Of a stretch of 26,741 nucleotides of DNA, positions 8,003-15,766 are shown one piece after another; within the stretch, counting starts at the first letter, position 1; the number at the start of each line of letters is the position of its first letter. Source of the stretch: DAOUCV01 sp034432095. GTDB taxonomy: Bacteria; Chloroflexota; Dehalococcoidia; Dehalococcoidales; UBA2162. The DNA lies in assembly GCA_034432095.1 (NCBI GenBank), contig DAOUCV010000047.1:1-26741 (forward strand). Reading direction: 5' to 3'. Both the position numbers and the translations under genes were made by a program. The notes under the pieces were generated by a model. It ran no database searches. It was given only the letters and a program-made list of their open reading frames with translations, and had not been told where the DNA came from.

Positions 8003-8305
8003 CTAACCACCTATGCTACCGCTCCCCATCTTGCGTATGTGAGCTGGCACAAATGGCAACAAAGCTAAGTGTCGGGCTCTCTTTATCGCTGTAGCTAAGA
8101 TACGCTGATGCTTGGCACAAGTGCCAGTCCTACGACGCGGCAATATCTTGGCTCTATCAGATATGTAAGCACTTAACTTCTCAGGGTCTTTATAGTCTAT
8201 CTCCTTGACCTTATCGGCACAAAAGGAACAAACCTTACGCTTAGGGACATACCCTGGTTTGCTCCACTTGGTACTCTTTGTTTGGCTAGCTTTTGGTTTT
8301 GGCAC
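8003..8305 (-). CDS. rpsR: 30S ribosomal protein S18
   Basis: This 100-aa protein has the S18 core (IDYKDPEKLSAYISDRAKILPRRRTGTCAKHQRIL, followed by ATAIKRARHLALLPF). It carries the zinc-type signature Cys26-x2-Cys29 with Cys63-x2-His66, that is, the C+ form of S18. An N-terminal basic extension of about 20 residues precedes the core. It is the third gene of a rpsF-ssb-rpsR operon, the classical bacterial order. S18 binds next to S6 on the platform of the small subunit, so co-expression with rpsF is expected. Confidence 0.96.
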   Translation of the reverse strand: MPKPKASQTKSTKWSKPGYVPKRKVCSFCADKVKEIDYKDPEKLSAYISDRAKILPRRRTGTCAKHQRILATAIKRARHLALLPFVPAHIRKMGSGSIGG

Positions 8306-8354
8306 CGCTTACAAACTCCTTCTCGGCTCGGCTAACTCCGACTTCCATTAAACA

Positions 8355-8762
8355 TTAAAAGGGAATGTCCTCCGGCTCCAATTCATCAACCCCGGCTTCA
8401 CCAGCCTTCTCTTCAGGAAGAGGAGCCACTGCCTGCCGGTCAAGAAAGCTCACTCTATCGGCTACTATTTCGTTCCGATAATGCTTTTGCCCGTCCTGAC
8501 CCTCCCAGGTGTTCGTGCGTAGCCTACCCTCGACATAAACGAGCCGGCCCTTAGTCAGATATTGGTTGCATTGTTCCGCCAGCTTACCCCAGGTAACCAC
8601 AGTAAACCATTCCGTCTCCTCTCTGCGCTCACCCTCCGAAGTAGTATACCTGTGATTGGTGGCAACTCGAAATGAAGTTACGGGTCTGCCACTAGGGGTA
8701 AAGCGCATCTCAGGGTCGCTACCAAGATTACCAATTATTATTATTCTATTTACGCTTACCAT
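8355..8762 (-). CDS. ssb: Single-stranded DNA-binding protein
   Basis: This is an OB-fold SSB of 135 aa. It starts MVSVNRIIIIGNLGSDPEMRF, has the ssDNA-binding aromatics of ETEWFTVVTWGKLAE, and ends with an acidic tail DELEPEDIPF, the docking peptide for replication and repair partners. I chose ATG at 8762: AAGGAG lies about ten bases upstream, whereas the longer frame from TTG 8771 would leave only one base between that site and the start. The linker before the tail is short. It lies between rpsF and rpsR, a very common bacterial arrangement. Confidence 0.95.
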   Translation of the reverse strand: MVSVNRIIIIGNLGSDPEMRFTPSGRPVTSFRVATNHRYTTSEGERREETEWFTVVTWGKLAEQCNQYLTKGRLVYVEGRLRTNTWEGQDGQKHYRNEIVADRVSFLDRQAVAPLPEEKAGEAGVDELEPEDIPF

Positions 8763-8819
8763 CGTCTCCAAGCTCCTTCGCTCTCCCCAAGCGCCACAGG
8801 AAAGAGCTTCCCTCCTGCT

Positions 8820-9146
8820 TTAACTATTCAGTCTTATCAACAGGTGCCGTAGAACTTCCTCAGAAATCCTGAGATTCGCTTCCAGCTCCTTACCGAATGC
8901 CGGCTTTAACTTGAACCGAGTCAACACATAGTTGCCCTCCATAAAATGCCTTATCGGATAGGCTAGCTTCCTCTTACCCCACCGTTCTACATCGGAAACA
9001 ACGCCCCCCTTCCCGGTGATAAACCGACATACGTTATCAATCGTAGCTTCAAATTTCTCTGCGGCAAGCTCGGGATTAGTAATAAATACCAATTCGTAGT
9101 CGCGCAACTGCCCGCCTTCTTCTGTTAATACTTTATCCGACGCCAT
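8820..9146 (-). CDS. rpsF: 30S ribosomal protein S6
   Basis: This 108-aa S6 has the family pattern RDYELVFITNPEL, GGVVSDVERWGKRKLAYPIRH and GNYVLTRFKL. The start is ATG 9146 with AGGGAGA five bases upstream. An N-terminal extension of about 12 residues precedes the first strand, and there is no long acidic tail. It is the first gene of the rpsF-ssb-rpsR operon, driven by the extended -10 promoter at 9175-9204. Confidence 0.96.
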   Translation of the reverse strand: MASDKVLTEEGGQLRDYELVFITNPELAAEKFEATIDNVCRFITGKGGVVSDVERWGKRKLAYPIRHFMEGNYVLTRFKLKPAFGKELEANLRISEEVLRHLLIRLNS

Positions 9147-9174
9147 CCGTTCTCCCTAAGAAATTCTCTGAAGC

Positions 9175-9204
9175 ATTATACCACACAACAAGAAAGATAA
9201 ACAA
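9175..9204 (-). promoter_or_regulatory. Promoter of the rpsF-ssb-rpsR operon
   Basis: On the minus strand: TTGTTT (9204-9199), 18 bases, then a perfect TATAAT (9180-9175) preceded by TGG, that is, an extended -10. Predicted transcription start is near 9168, giving a 5' leader of about 20 bases before rpsF. Confidence 0.75.
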
Positions 9205-9220
9205 TCCCAATCTGGATAGC

Positions 9221-9249
9221 TTGACACGCCTGATGCATTAGACCATAAT
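9221..9249 (+). promoter_or_regulatory. Promoter of the nfnA-nfnB operon
   Basis: Perfect TTGACA (9221-9226), 17 bases, then CATAAT (9244-9249), followed by an AT-rich run. It is back to back with the rpsF promoter, so the 137-bp gap serves two divergent operons. Confidence 0.75.
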
Positions 9250-9283
9250 AATATAATTAAACTATAATTAAGGCAACAAGCAG

Positions 9284-10117
9284 TTGTATAAGATATTACT
9301 GAGACAAGACCTAGCTCCCAATATCCATCTCTTTAAGATAGAGGCACCTTCTATCGCCAAAAAGGCTCAAGCTGGACAGTTCGTTATTGTCAGGGTAGAT
9401 GAGAAAGGAGAACGCATTCCTCTTACTATCGCTGACTGGAACCGCGATGAGGGTAGCATTACCGTCGTCTTCAACAAGGTAGGGAAGACAACTTCCAAGC
9501 TGGCGATGTTGAAGGAAGGCGACTTTATCACCAATTTTGTTGGACCGCTGGGCTTGCCTGCCCATATTGAGAAGTTTGGTACCGTCGTCTGTGTCGTCGG
9601 AGGATACTCAGTAGCCACTATCGTGCCAGTGGTGCGCGCTCTCAAGGAAGCTGGAAATACCATCATCTCAATCATAAGGGCACCGAACAGAGAAACACTC
9701 TTTGGCGAGAAGCAGTTGGGAAGCTTGAGTAACGAGTTAATAATAGTCACCGGCGACATCTCATTCGGCCACGATGGCTTTATTATCGAGCCGCTCAAGG
9801 AGGTTCTTAATAACAAGAAGGTTGACCTCGTTATCACCGTCGGTCCTACCTGTGTGATGAAGCTTGTCGCCGCCATTAGTAAGCCCTTCGGGGTCAAGAC
9901 AATTGCCAGCCTGAACCCGATTATGGTTGATGGCACCGGGATGTGTGGCTGCTGCCGGGTAACCGTGGGTAATACCACGAGATTCGCCTGTGTTGATGGG
10001 CCAGCGTTCGATGCCCATGAAGTTGACTGGTATTCACTCATGGCTCGCCGGTGCACCTATTCCGGCGATATGCAACCGAGACTGCAGTATCAATGTCGCA
10101 ATTGTGCTCAATGGTGA
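9284..10117 (+). CDS. NfnA-like FAD/NAD-binding flavoprotein subunit (glutamate synthase small-chain-associated reductase)
   Basis: This 277-aa protein belongs to the ferredoxin-NADP reductase superfamily, sulfide dehydrogenase/NfnA branch. The FAD-binding RIPLTIAD lies at 44-51. The NAD-binding loop at 105-112 reads VGGYSVAT where GGG is usual. The C-terminal [2Fe-2S] site fits NfnA: Asp216, Cys221, Cys224 and Cys236 in MVDGTGMCGCCRV and RFACVDGP. Extra cysteines (Cys257, Cys271, Cys274) near the C-terminus are not part of that site. Together with the next gene, 21 bp downstream, it should form a two-subunit NADH-dependent ferredoxin:NADP oxidoreductase, the electron-bifurcating Nfn complex. 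A dihydroorotate dehydrogenase electron-transfer subunit is a less likely reading, as no pyrD is adjacent. Start: TTG 9284, with AAGG ten bases upstream. Confidence 0.85.
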   Translation: MYKILLRQDLAPNIHLFKIEAPSIAKKAQAGQFVIVRVDEKGERIPLTIADWNRDEGSITVVFNKVGKTTSKLAMLKEGDFITNFVGPLGLPAHIEKFGTVVCVVGGYSVATIVPVVRALKEAGNTIISIIRAPNRETLFGEKQLGSLSNELIIVTGDISFGHDGFIIEPLKEVLNNKKVDLVITVGPTCVMKLVAAISKPFGVKTIASLNPIMVDGTGMCGCCRVTVGNTTRFACVDGPAFDAHEVDWYSLMARRCTYSGDMQPRLQYQCRNCAQW

Positions 10118-10138
10118 GTCCGGACAGGAGAAATACTC

Positions 10139-11542
10139 GTGCCAAAATTGAATCTAAACCGTGTACCAATGCCAAGACAGGACCCAAAAGTTCGACGCAG
10201 GAATTTTAATGAGGTGGCTCTGGGTTACAATCTGGAACAGGCTAGGGAAGAAGCAAGCCGCTGTCTCCAGTGTCCCAAGCGCCCCTGCACCGAAGGTTGC
10301 CCAGTGGGGGTAGACATCCCTGATTTTATCAAGGCTATCGTTGACAGTAATATGCCTGAAGCAGTAAAGATACTTAAGAATAAGAATAGCCTGCCTGGTA
10401 TCTGTGGGCGGGTCTGCCCTCAGGAGACACAATGTGAAGCTAGCTGCACGCTAGCTAAAAAGCAGGCACCCATAGCTATTGGTCGCCTGGAGCGATATGT
10501 GGCTGACTGGGAGCGAGCCAATAAGCAGGCAGTCCACTCAGCAATAGACCCAGCCCCACCATCCGGTAAACGGGTGGCGGTAGTCGGTTCAGGACCAGCC
10601 GGACTGACTGCAGCGGCTGATTTAGCCAAGCTCGGTCACAGGGTTACCATTTTTGAGGCGCTGCACGTCGCCGGCGGGGTACTGATGTATGGCATCCCTG
10701 AATTTAGATTGCCTAAAGAAATTGTCCAGGCTGAAGTTGACTACGTTAGTTCTCTGGGAGTAGAACTCAAGCTGGACAGCGTGATAGGCAGGATTAATAC
10801 TGTAGACGAGCTGCTGAGCAACGGCTACGACGCCGTTTTCCTGGGCACCGGCGCCGGAGCACCTATATTTCTAAATGCTCCGGGCGAGAACCTCTGCGGC
10901 ATCTATTCCGCTAACGAATTCCTCACCCGAACTATCCTGATGAAAGGCTATCTTTTCCCGGAGTATGATACTCCGATTACAATAGGGAAAAGGGTAGCCG
11001 TCGTAGGGGGCGGCAACGTAGCTATGGATTCAGCCCGGTGTGCCCTCAGACTTGGAGCCAGAGAGGTATACATCATCTATCGGCGGTCTGAAGCAGAAAT
11101 GCCAGCTCGTCGAGAAGAAGTAGAAAACGCCATGGAAGAGGGCATTGTTTTTAAGTTCTTGACCAACCCCACCGGTTTTCTTGGCAATGGTCGGGGCTGG
11201 GTTATGGCTATGGAGTGTATTCAAATGGAGCTTGGTGAGCCTGATGAAAGCGGACGCCGCCGCCCTGTACCCAAACCAGGCAGTGAGTTCCTAATGAATG
11301 TTGATACCGTCATTGTAGCCTTAGGTAACAACCCCAACCCTCTTATCGCTCAGACCACCGAAGGTCTTGAAACCACACGGCGGGGAACTATAGTAGCTGA
11401 CGAGGTTACCGGTAAGACCACCAAGCCAAAGGTCTGGGCTGGCGGAGACATAGTCACCGGCGCCGCCACCGTCATTAGTGCGATGGGAGCTGGCAAGCGA
11501 GCCGCTGCTTCCATAGACAGTTACTTAAGGGGACTATCCTGA
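10139..11542 (+). CDS. NfnB/GltD-like NADPH-dependent FAD oxidoreductase (glutamate synthase small-chain family)
   Basis: This 467-aa protein has an N-terminal double iron-sulfur domain with Cys42, 45, 50, 54 (CLQCPKRPCTEGC) and Cys89, 93, 99, 103 (ICGRVCPQETQCEASC). An FAD Rossmann motif GSGPAG is at 150-155, and a second, NADPH-type motif GGGNVAMD at 290-297 is followed by YRRSEAEMPAR. The C-terminal GGDIVTGAATVISAMGAGKRAA closes the FAD site. This is the GltD/homotetrameric GltA family. With no large GOGAT subunit nearby and an NfnA partner immediately upstream, Nfn (transhydrogenase, NADPH supply in anaerobes) is the best reading. True glutamate synthase cannot be excluded if a gltB lies elsewhere. 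Start: GTG 10139 with GGAG eight bases upstream. Confidence 0.88.
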   Translation: MPKLNLNRVPMPRQDPKVRRRNFNEVALGYNLEQAREEASRCLQCPKRPCTEGCPVGVDIPDFIKAIVDSNMPEAVKILKNKNSLPGICGRVCPQETQCEASCTLAKKQAPIAIGRLERYVADWERANKQAVHSAIDPAPPSGKRVAVVGSGPAGLTAAADLAKLGHRVTIFEALHVAGGVLMYGIPEFRLPKEIVQAEVDYVSSLGVELKLDSVIGRINTVDELLSNGYDAVFLGTGAGAPIFLNAPGENLCGIYSANEFLTRTILMKGYLFPEYDTPITIGKRVAVVGGGNVAMDSARCALRLGAREVYIIYRRSEAEMPARREEVENAMEEGIVFKFLTNPTGFLGNGRGWVMAMECIQMELGEPDESGRRRPVPKPGSEFLMNVDTVIVALGNNPNPLIAQTTEGLETTRRGTIVADEVTGKTTKPKVWAGGDIVTGAATVISAMGAGKRAAASIDSYLRGLS

Positions 11543-11550
11543 ATCAACAA

Positions 11551-11773
11551 CCTATCCCCCTGAGGTTCCCAGAAAAATCCTAGATTTTTCTGGGAACCTG
11601 CCTAGCCCCCTTCCCTTATTAAAGGAAGAGGGAATTCATTTTTAAGAGGGGCTAACGCCCCTCTTACACTCCCCAAGAAAGAAGCGAAGTCTGTCTCTTT
11701 ATCCATAGGGCGTCAAAGAGGGACGAAGTCCCTCTTATAAACTCTTCCCCCTCTCCTTTTCAAGGAGAGGGGG
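11551..11773. repeat. Array of GC-rich palindromes (intergenic array A)
   Basis: The 278-base gap between nfnB and the next gene holds at least five inverted repeats in a row. First, GGTTCCCAGAAAAATC and its exact complement flank CTA (11564-11598, 16-bp arms). Second is an imperfect CCCTTCCCTT/AAAGGAAGAGGG (about 11606-11632). Third, AAGAGGGGC/GCCCCTCTT with a 4-base loop (11644-11665). Fourth, AAGAGGGAC/GTCCCTCTT (11716-11736). Fifth, CCCCCTCTCCTT/AAGGAGAGGGGG with loop TTC (11747-11773, 12-bp arms). The same modules recur in three other gaps of this window. None has a clean T-run, so intrinsic termination is uncertain. Confidence 0.85.
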
Positions 11774-11820
11774 GTACAGGAGGTGAGGTTGCCAAACTTT
11801 TACAAATTCTGGCTTGGCTC

Positions 11821-12174
11821 TTAACGGGGCTTCACTTCATAGGGGCCAAAAATGAAGTCCAGGTCTTCCTGCAAAGCCGACAGCTTCTGCTGGGGAAACA
11901 GCTTCTCATCTATTATGTCAAGCATTAATTTTGTCTCTCCCTTGGCCGAACCTACAATATGGACACTGAGGCACTCTTTCTCAGTCCGGCTTGACTCGTC
12001 AAGCATCTTGAAAATCAGCGTGCCACGTGAGATGAAGGATGACGAGTCAGTAGCCAGGGAATATGTTTCTATCCTGGCATCGCCGACAACCGCTCCCTGT
12101 TTCAGAGCGAAATCTCTTGCCTCATGATAGAGTAGCTCAGGATTTACCCCTTTATATGTTTTCCTGATTTGCAT
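11821..12174 (-). CDS. Hypothetical protein, 117 aa, no recognised family
   Basis: I do not recognise this protein. It is soluble by appearance (no signal or hydrophobic helix), mixed alpha/beta in composition, with a single Cys (KECLSVHIVG). It starts MQIRKTYKGVNPELLYHEARDF, and the C-terminal half ends LQEDLDFIFGPYEVKPR. ATG 12174 has AAGGA seven bases upstream, and a near-consensus sigma70 promoter (TTGACA-17-TATGAT at 12232-12204) lies just ahead. It is therefore probably a real, monocistronic, well-expressed gene. It is divergent from rpsB and its 3' side abuts palindrome array A. Lineage-restricted conservation is my guess only. Confidence 0.7.
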   Translation of the reverse strand: MQIRKTYKGVNPELLYHEARDFALKQGAVVGDARIETYSLATDSSSFISRGTLIFKMLDESSRTEKECLSVHIVGSAKGETKLMLDIIDEKLFPQQKLSALQEDLDFIFGPYEVKPR

Positions 12175-12203
12175 CCCTTGGTCCTTAACCGCCCGTGTCC
12201 CCT

Positions 12204-12232
12204 ATCATAATGGCAATGAGAAGTCTTGTCAA
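12204..12232 (-). promoter_or_regulatory. Promoter of the 117-aa hypothetical gene
   Basis: Minus strand: TTGACA (12232-12227), 17 bases, TATGAT (12209-12204). This is one of the strongest matches to the sigma70 consensus in the window, about 30 bases ahead of the ATG at 12174. Confidence 0.72.
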
Positions 12233-12322
12233 TTATTTCCGGGATAGCCCTTTCTTAGCAGAGTCTTTAGTCCCAGTAGAAAAATGGTCGCCATAGAAGC
12301 CGAGGGAAAAACCGTATTAGCT

Positions 12323-12358
12323 TTGATATTGCTGACCCCTTACGTTATATGCTATACT
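12323..12358 (+). promoter_or_regulatory. Promoter region for rpsB-tsf
   Basis: Two overlapping possibilities: TTGATA (12323-12328)-17-TATATG (12346-12351), or TTGCTG (12329-12334)-18-TATACT (12353-12358). Either would place the start within about 45 bases of rpsB. I cannot decide between them. Confidence 0.5.
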
Positions 12359-12400
12359 TCTTATGCTTTGGTTAGTTAATACCTAGAAAGGAAGATAAAC

Positions 12401-13186
12401 TTGCCCGAAACCGTTTCGGTTAAACAGCTTTTGGAAGCCGGGGCTCACTTTGGGCACCAGGCCAGCCGCTGGCACCCTCGTATGAAGAAATATATCTTCA
12501 CCAAGCGCGAGGGCATTCATATCATTGACCTGGAGCAGACGGTCACTATGCTGGAAAAAGCCTGCGAGTTTATCCGCCAGGTGACAGCTGAGGGTGGCAA
12601 GATACTTTTCGTCGGCACCAAGAAACAGGCTCAGCAAGCTGTGGAAGAAGAAGCCAAGAGGTGTGGTATGTATTATGTCAACCAGCGCTGGATAGGAGGG
12701 GTGCTGACTAATTTTGCCACTATTCAGGCTCGCATCGATCACCTAGTCCGTCTGGAAGACCAGCAAGCCAGGGGAGAGTTTAATCACCTGCCCAAAAAAG
12801 AAGCCCTCAAACTGGAGAAGGAAATCGCCCGCCTTAATCGGCAGATGGGCGGTTTCAAAGAGATGACCAGCCTACCGGCGGCGCTATTCATTGTCGACCC
12901 GCCGAAGGAAAGGATCGCTCTAGCTGAAGCCAAGCGGGTAGGCATACCAGTTGTGGCTATAGTCGATACCAGCTGCAACCCTGACGAGATAGACTATCCT
13001 ATTCCAGCTAATGACGATGCCATTAGAGCTATCAAACTAATATGCAGCAAGATCGCCGATGCCGTTATTGAAGGCACCACTGGCCACGCCCCGGTTACCA
13101 CGGGCGAAGGACCATCAGAGAGCCCAAAAGAAGGTGAAGCCACCGAAACCACCGAGCCGATTATTTTCACTCCTGATGATAAATGA
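12401..13186 (+). CDS. rpsB: 30S ribosomal protein S2
   Basis: This 261-aa S2 shows the family markers LLEAGAHFGHQASRWHPRMKKYIFTKREGIHIIDLEQT (N-terminal), GKILFVGTKKQA, YYVNQRWIGGVLTNF and the VDTSCNPDEIDYPIPANDDA block. The last ~35 residues (after IADAVIEG) form a low-complexity acidic Thr/Glu/Pro-rich tail not needed for the fold. The start is TTG 12401 with GAAAGGAAG six bases upstream; no better ATG is available, since the S2 homology begins here. It opens the rpsB-tsf-pyrH-frr run, the standard bacterial order. S2 is added late in 30S assembly and commonly autoregulates this operon. Confidence 0.96.
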   Translation: MPETVSVKQLLEAGAHFGHQASRWHPRMKKYIFTKREGIHIIDLEQTVTMLEKACEFIRQVTAEGGKILFVGTKKQAQQAVEEEAKRCGMYYVNQRWIGGVLTNFATIQARIDHLVRLEDQQARGEFNHLPKKEALKLEKEIARLNRQMGGFKEMTSLPAALFIVDPPKERIALAEAKRVGIPVVAIVDTSCNPDEIDYPIPANDDAIRAIKLICSKIADAVIEGTTGHAPVTTGEGPSESPKEGEATETTEPIIFTPDDK

Positions 13187-13201
13187 ATCAAGGAGGAAAA
13201 G

Positions 13202-13708
13202 TTGAAAATCTCGATAGATAAGGTGAAGGAACTCAGAGAACAATCAGGGGCTGGCGTTATGGACTGCCGGAAAGCCCTGATTGAAGCAGAAGGGATTATG
13301 GAAAAGGCCCTCGAGATTCTAAAACAGCGGAACCTTTTCAAGGCAGAAAAAAAGAGTAAGCGTTCAACTTCTGAAGGACGGATTGAAGCCTACATTCACA
13401 CCGGCGGGCGTATCGGGGCGATGGTTGAAGTGAATTGCGAGACTGACTTTGCCGCCCGCACCGACGAACTCAAAGAACTGTCCCATAGCCTGGCAATGCA
13501 GGTAGCCGCTATGTCCCCTAAATTTATCTCACCAGAAGAAATACCGGAGGGAGCTGATATTGAAGCTCAGACAGCCTGCCTGCTTCTCCAACCCTATATT
13601 AAGAACCCCAGTATGACCGTTCAAGATACTATCAACCAAACAATCGCCAAAGTGGGAGAGAACATCAAGGTAAGCAGATTCGTCAGGTTCGAGCTAGGAG
13701 AGCAGTAA
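13202..13708 (+). CDS. tsf: Elongation factor Ts (short form)
   Basis: EF-Ts recycles EF-Tu from GDP to GTP. The UBA-like N-domain (about 1-45, VKELREQSGAGVMDCRKAL) and the core TDF motif at 81-83 (CETDFAARTDELKEL) are present. At 168 aa the protein is much shorter than the ~280-aa E. coli form and resembles the compact Thermus-type EF-Ts with only one core subdomain and no long coiled-coil insert. The start is TTG 13202, with AAGGAGG six bases upstream. It follows rpsB by 15 bp. Confidence 0.95.
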   Translation: MKISIDKVKELREQSGAGVMDCRKALIEAEGIMEKALEILKQRNLFKAEKKSKRSTSEGRIEAYIHTGGRIGAMVEVNCETDFAARTDELKELSHSLAMQVAAMSPKFISPEEIPEGADIEAQTACLLLQPYIKNPSMTVQDTINQTIAKVGENIKVSRFVRFELGEQ

Positions 13709-13739
13709 ATCCCGCTAAGAAGGTGCTAAAAGAAGGGCC

Positions 13740-14465
13740 GTGGCTGCAACCAAGTATAAGCGTGTTTTACTCAAACTTAGCGGAGAGGCCTTTGCCGGCA
13801 AAAAAAATTACGGTATTGATGCCTCTACTCTAAGCAAAATTGCCAAGCAGATTAAGCGCGTGATGGAAATGGGGGTGGGCATAGCTATTGTTGTTGGCGG
13901 TGGCAACATCTGGCGCGGGGCCAAGGCTGAGAAGGACGGGATAGACCGGGTCACCGCTGACTATGCCGGAATGCTGGCTACCGTAATAAATGCCCTCGCC
14001 CTCCAGGACGTACTGGAAAGAGAGGGAGTATTTACCCGGACTCAGACCGCCATCGAAATTAAACAGGTTGCCGAGCCTTACATTAGACGCCGGGCCATTC
14101 GTCATCTGGAGAAAGGCAGGGTGGTCATCTTTGCCGCGGGCACTGGCAATCCATATATGACCACTGATACCGCCGCCGCTCTCCGGGCCATAGAGATTGG
14201 GGCAGAAGTCCTGCTTATGACCAAGAATAACGTTGACGGCATCTACAGTGAGGACCCACTTAAAAATCCCAACGCCAAGAAGTTTGACAAACTAACTTAC
14301 CTTGAAGCTTTAAACATGCGTTTGGAAGTAATGGATACTACCGCTCTCTCTCTATGCCTGGAAAATAAATTGCCGATAATTGTTTTCGACCTCCAGGCGC
14401 CGCGCAGTATAGAAAGAGCCGTCATCGGTGAACCTATTGGCACTATCGTATCCAGTGAGAAGTAA
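13740..14465 (+). CDS. pyrH: Uridylate kinase (UMP kinase)
   Basis: This 241-aa amino-acid-kinase-family enzyme phosphorylates UMP to UDP. KLSGEAFAG at 12-20 and GGGNIWRG at 53-60 form the phosphate-binding loops. TDTAAALRAIEIGAEVLLMTKNNVDGIYSEDP matches the C-terminal nucleotide-binding half. The start is GTG 13740, with GAAGG just upstream. The frr start codon lies only two bases after its TAA, so translation is probably coupled. The bacterial enzyme is a hexamer regulated by GTP and UTP; this is family knowledge. Confidence 0.96.
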   Translation: MAATKYKRVLLKLSGEAFAGKKNYGIDASTLSKIAKQIKRVMEMGVGIAIVVGGGNIWRGAKAEKDGIDRVTADYAGMLATVINALALQDVLEREGVFTRTQTAIEIKQVAEPYIRRRAIRHLEKGRVVIFAAGTGNPYMTTDTAAALRAIEIGAEVLLMTKNNVDGIYSEDPLKNPNAKKFDKLTYLEALNMRLEVMDTTALSLCLENKLPIIVFDLQAPRSIERAVIGEPIGTIVSSEK

Positions 14466-14466
14466 T

Positions 14467-15024
14467 ATGGCTAGCCAGACTTTGCAGAATATTGAAGAAA
14501 AGATGCGTAAGACGGTTGAGGGGTTGAAAAAGGAACTGACCACTATCCGTACCGGACGTGCCACTCCAACCTTAATCGAGCATATCAAGGTAGAATATGC
14601 TGGCACCTCTTTACCACTTAACCAAATCGCCAGCATTTCGGTACCTGAAGCGAGACTCCTCGTCATCCAACCCTGGGACAAAGCTAGTATACGTAACATA
14701 GAAAAGGCTATCCTGACATCTGACCTTGGACTAAATCCCCTTAGCGATGGGAATGTAATCCGAATAACTGTCCCGCCACTCTCCGAAGAGCGACGACAGG
14801 AACTAATCAAGGTGGTGCGCAGGAGGGTTGAAGAAAGAAGAATTTCAATACGCAACTTAAGGCGTGAAGCTATGGAGGAACTAAAAGAACTGGAAAAAAA
14901 TAAAGAGATATCGCAGGATGAGCACAAGCGTGCTTTAAGCCAGTTACAGAAGCTCACTGACAGCTTCATCGCCGATACCGAGCAAACGGGACGAGACAAG
15001 GAAGCCGAACTCCGCGAGGTCTAG
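14467..15024 (+). CDS. frr: Ribosome recycling factor
   Basis: This 185-aa RRF splits the post-termination ribosome with EF-G. The N-terminal helix of the three-helix bundle carries RTGRATPTLIEHIKVEYAG; domain II shows ISVPEARLLVIQPWD; and the C-terminal helices end in LTDSFIADTEQTGRDKEAELREV. The length equals the family norm. I take ATG 14467 (AGAAG upstream) rather than the longer frame from 14428, which would overlap the pyrH C-terminus and add 13 unrelated residues. The next gene follows after 22 bp. Confidence 0.96.
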   Translation: MASQTLQNIEEKMRKTVEGLKKELTTIRTGRATPTLIEHIKVEYAGTSLPLNQIASISVPEARLLVIQPWDKASIRNIEKAILTSDLGLNPLSDGNVIRITVPPLSEERRQELIKVVRRRVEERRISIRNLRREAMEELKELEKNKEISQDEHKRALSQLQKLTDSFIADTEQTGRDKEAELREV

Positions 15025-15046
15025 TCCGGATTAGAGTGGCAAAACT

Positions 15047-15763
15047 ATGGCTACGGCATTAACTCCGAGAAGATTTACTCAGCTCCCCAACCACATAGCC
15101 ATCGTACCTGACGGTAACGGGAGGTGGGCGGAACGGCGTGGACTGCCCAGGCTTCATGGCCACCGGATAGGGGCAGAAAACATGCACCGCATGGTTAAAT
15201 ACCTCAACGAATACCCAATAAAGTATGTAACCCTTTACGGTTTCTCTACAGAAAACTGGAGCCGCCCTGAAGACGAGGTGAAGGGCCTGTTCCAGATACT
15301 GGTGGAATTCATTGATAAGACCCTATCCGAAATTCATCAGAAGGGTATCAAACTCCGCCACCTCGGAAGGCTCGATGAACTCCCGGAAGACTTACAGCAA
15401 GCCATAACTAGAGCGGTAGAGCTGACCAAAAACAACACCAGGATGACACTCAGCGTTGCTTTCAACTACGGCGGGCGCACTGAGATACTGGACGCAGTGC
15501 GCCGTCTCGTGGCTGATGGTGTTGCACCCCAAGATATAAACGAGGAGCTATTCAGTAGTTATCTCTATACCGCTGGTCTACCTAACGTCGACCTGTTAAT
15601 CCGTACCGGTGATGAGCTCCGTCTCAGTAATTTTCTGATATGGCAGACAACCTATAGTGAATACCACTTCACCAGAGTCCTGTGGCCCGACTTCAGTAAA
15701 AAAGATATAGACAAGGCGCTGTTATCCTATAGCCGGAGGCGAAGGCGCTTCGGCGGATTGTAG
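15047..15763 (+). CDS. uppS: Undecaprenyl diphosphate synthase (cis-prenyltransferase)
   Basis: This 238-aa cis-prenyltransferase builds the C55 lipid carrier for cell-wall and glycan synthesis. The catalytic Asp22 lies in PDGNGRWAERRG; Pro21 replaces the usual Met of MDGNGRWA. Other family blocks are TLYGFSTENWSRP, AFNYGGRTEI, and LIRTGDELRLSNFLIWQTTYSEYHF with the diphosphate-binding Arg. The C-terminus is strongly basic (SRRRRRFGGL). Together with dxr and ispG in the same run it links isoprenoid precursor supply to the lipid carrier. Start: ATG 15047, 22 bp after frr. Confidence 0.95.
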   Translation: MATALTPRRFTQLPNHIAIVPDGNGRWAERRGLPRLHGHRIGAENMHRMVKYLNEYPIKYVTLYGFSTENWSRPEDEVKGLFQILVEFIDKTLSEIHQKGIKLRHLGRLDELPEDLQQAITRAVELTKNNTRMTLSVAFNYGGRTEILDAVRRLVADGVAPQDINEELFSSYLYTAGLPNVDLLIRTGDELRLSNFLIWQTTYSEYHFTRVLWPDFSKKDIDKALLSYSRRRRRFGGL

Positions 15764-15766
15764 TTT

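Noticed and set aside
9147..9283. tRNA or small RNA in the rpsF-nfnA gap
   Set aside because: The gap is fully used by two back-to-back promoters and short leaders, with no cloverleaf or stable stem.
9367..10056. Long open frame (229 aa) on the minus strand opposite the NfnA-like gene
   Set aside because: It lies fully inside a gene with clear homology and intact cofactor residues, has no ribosome-binding site or family resemblance, and its Ser/Thr/Pro/Ile-rich content is typical of an antisense shadow.
11564..11598. Intrinsic terminator for the nfn operon
   Set aside because: The stem is perfect, but no T-run follows on either strand and the same palindrome family recurs at another locus, so I list it as a repeat; it may still impede polymerase.
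11564..11773. CRISPR array
   Set aside because: The repeats are different palindromes of unequal length, lack constant spacers, and no cas gene is present.
14428..14466. Earlier start for ribosome recycling factor
   Set aside because: The extra 13 residues are the pyrH C-terminus in another frame; ATG 14467 has its own ribosome-binding site and gives the standard 185 aa.
14352..14999. 215-aa minus-strand frame opposite frr
   Set aside because: Ser/Leu/Arg-rich shadow of the ribosome recycling factor gene, with no start signal or recognisable domain.
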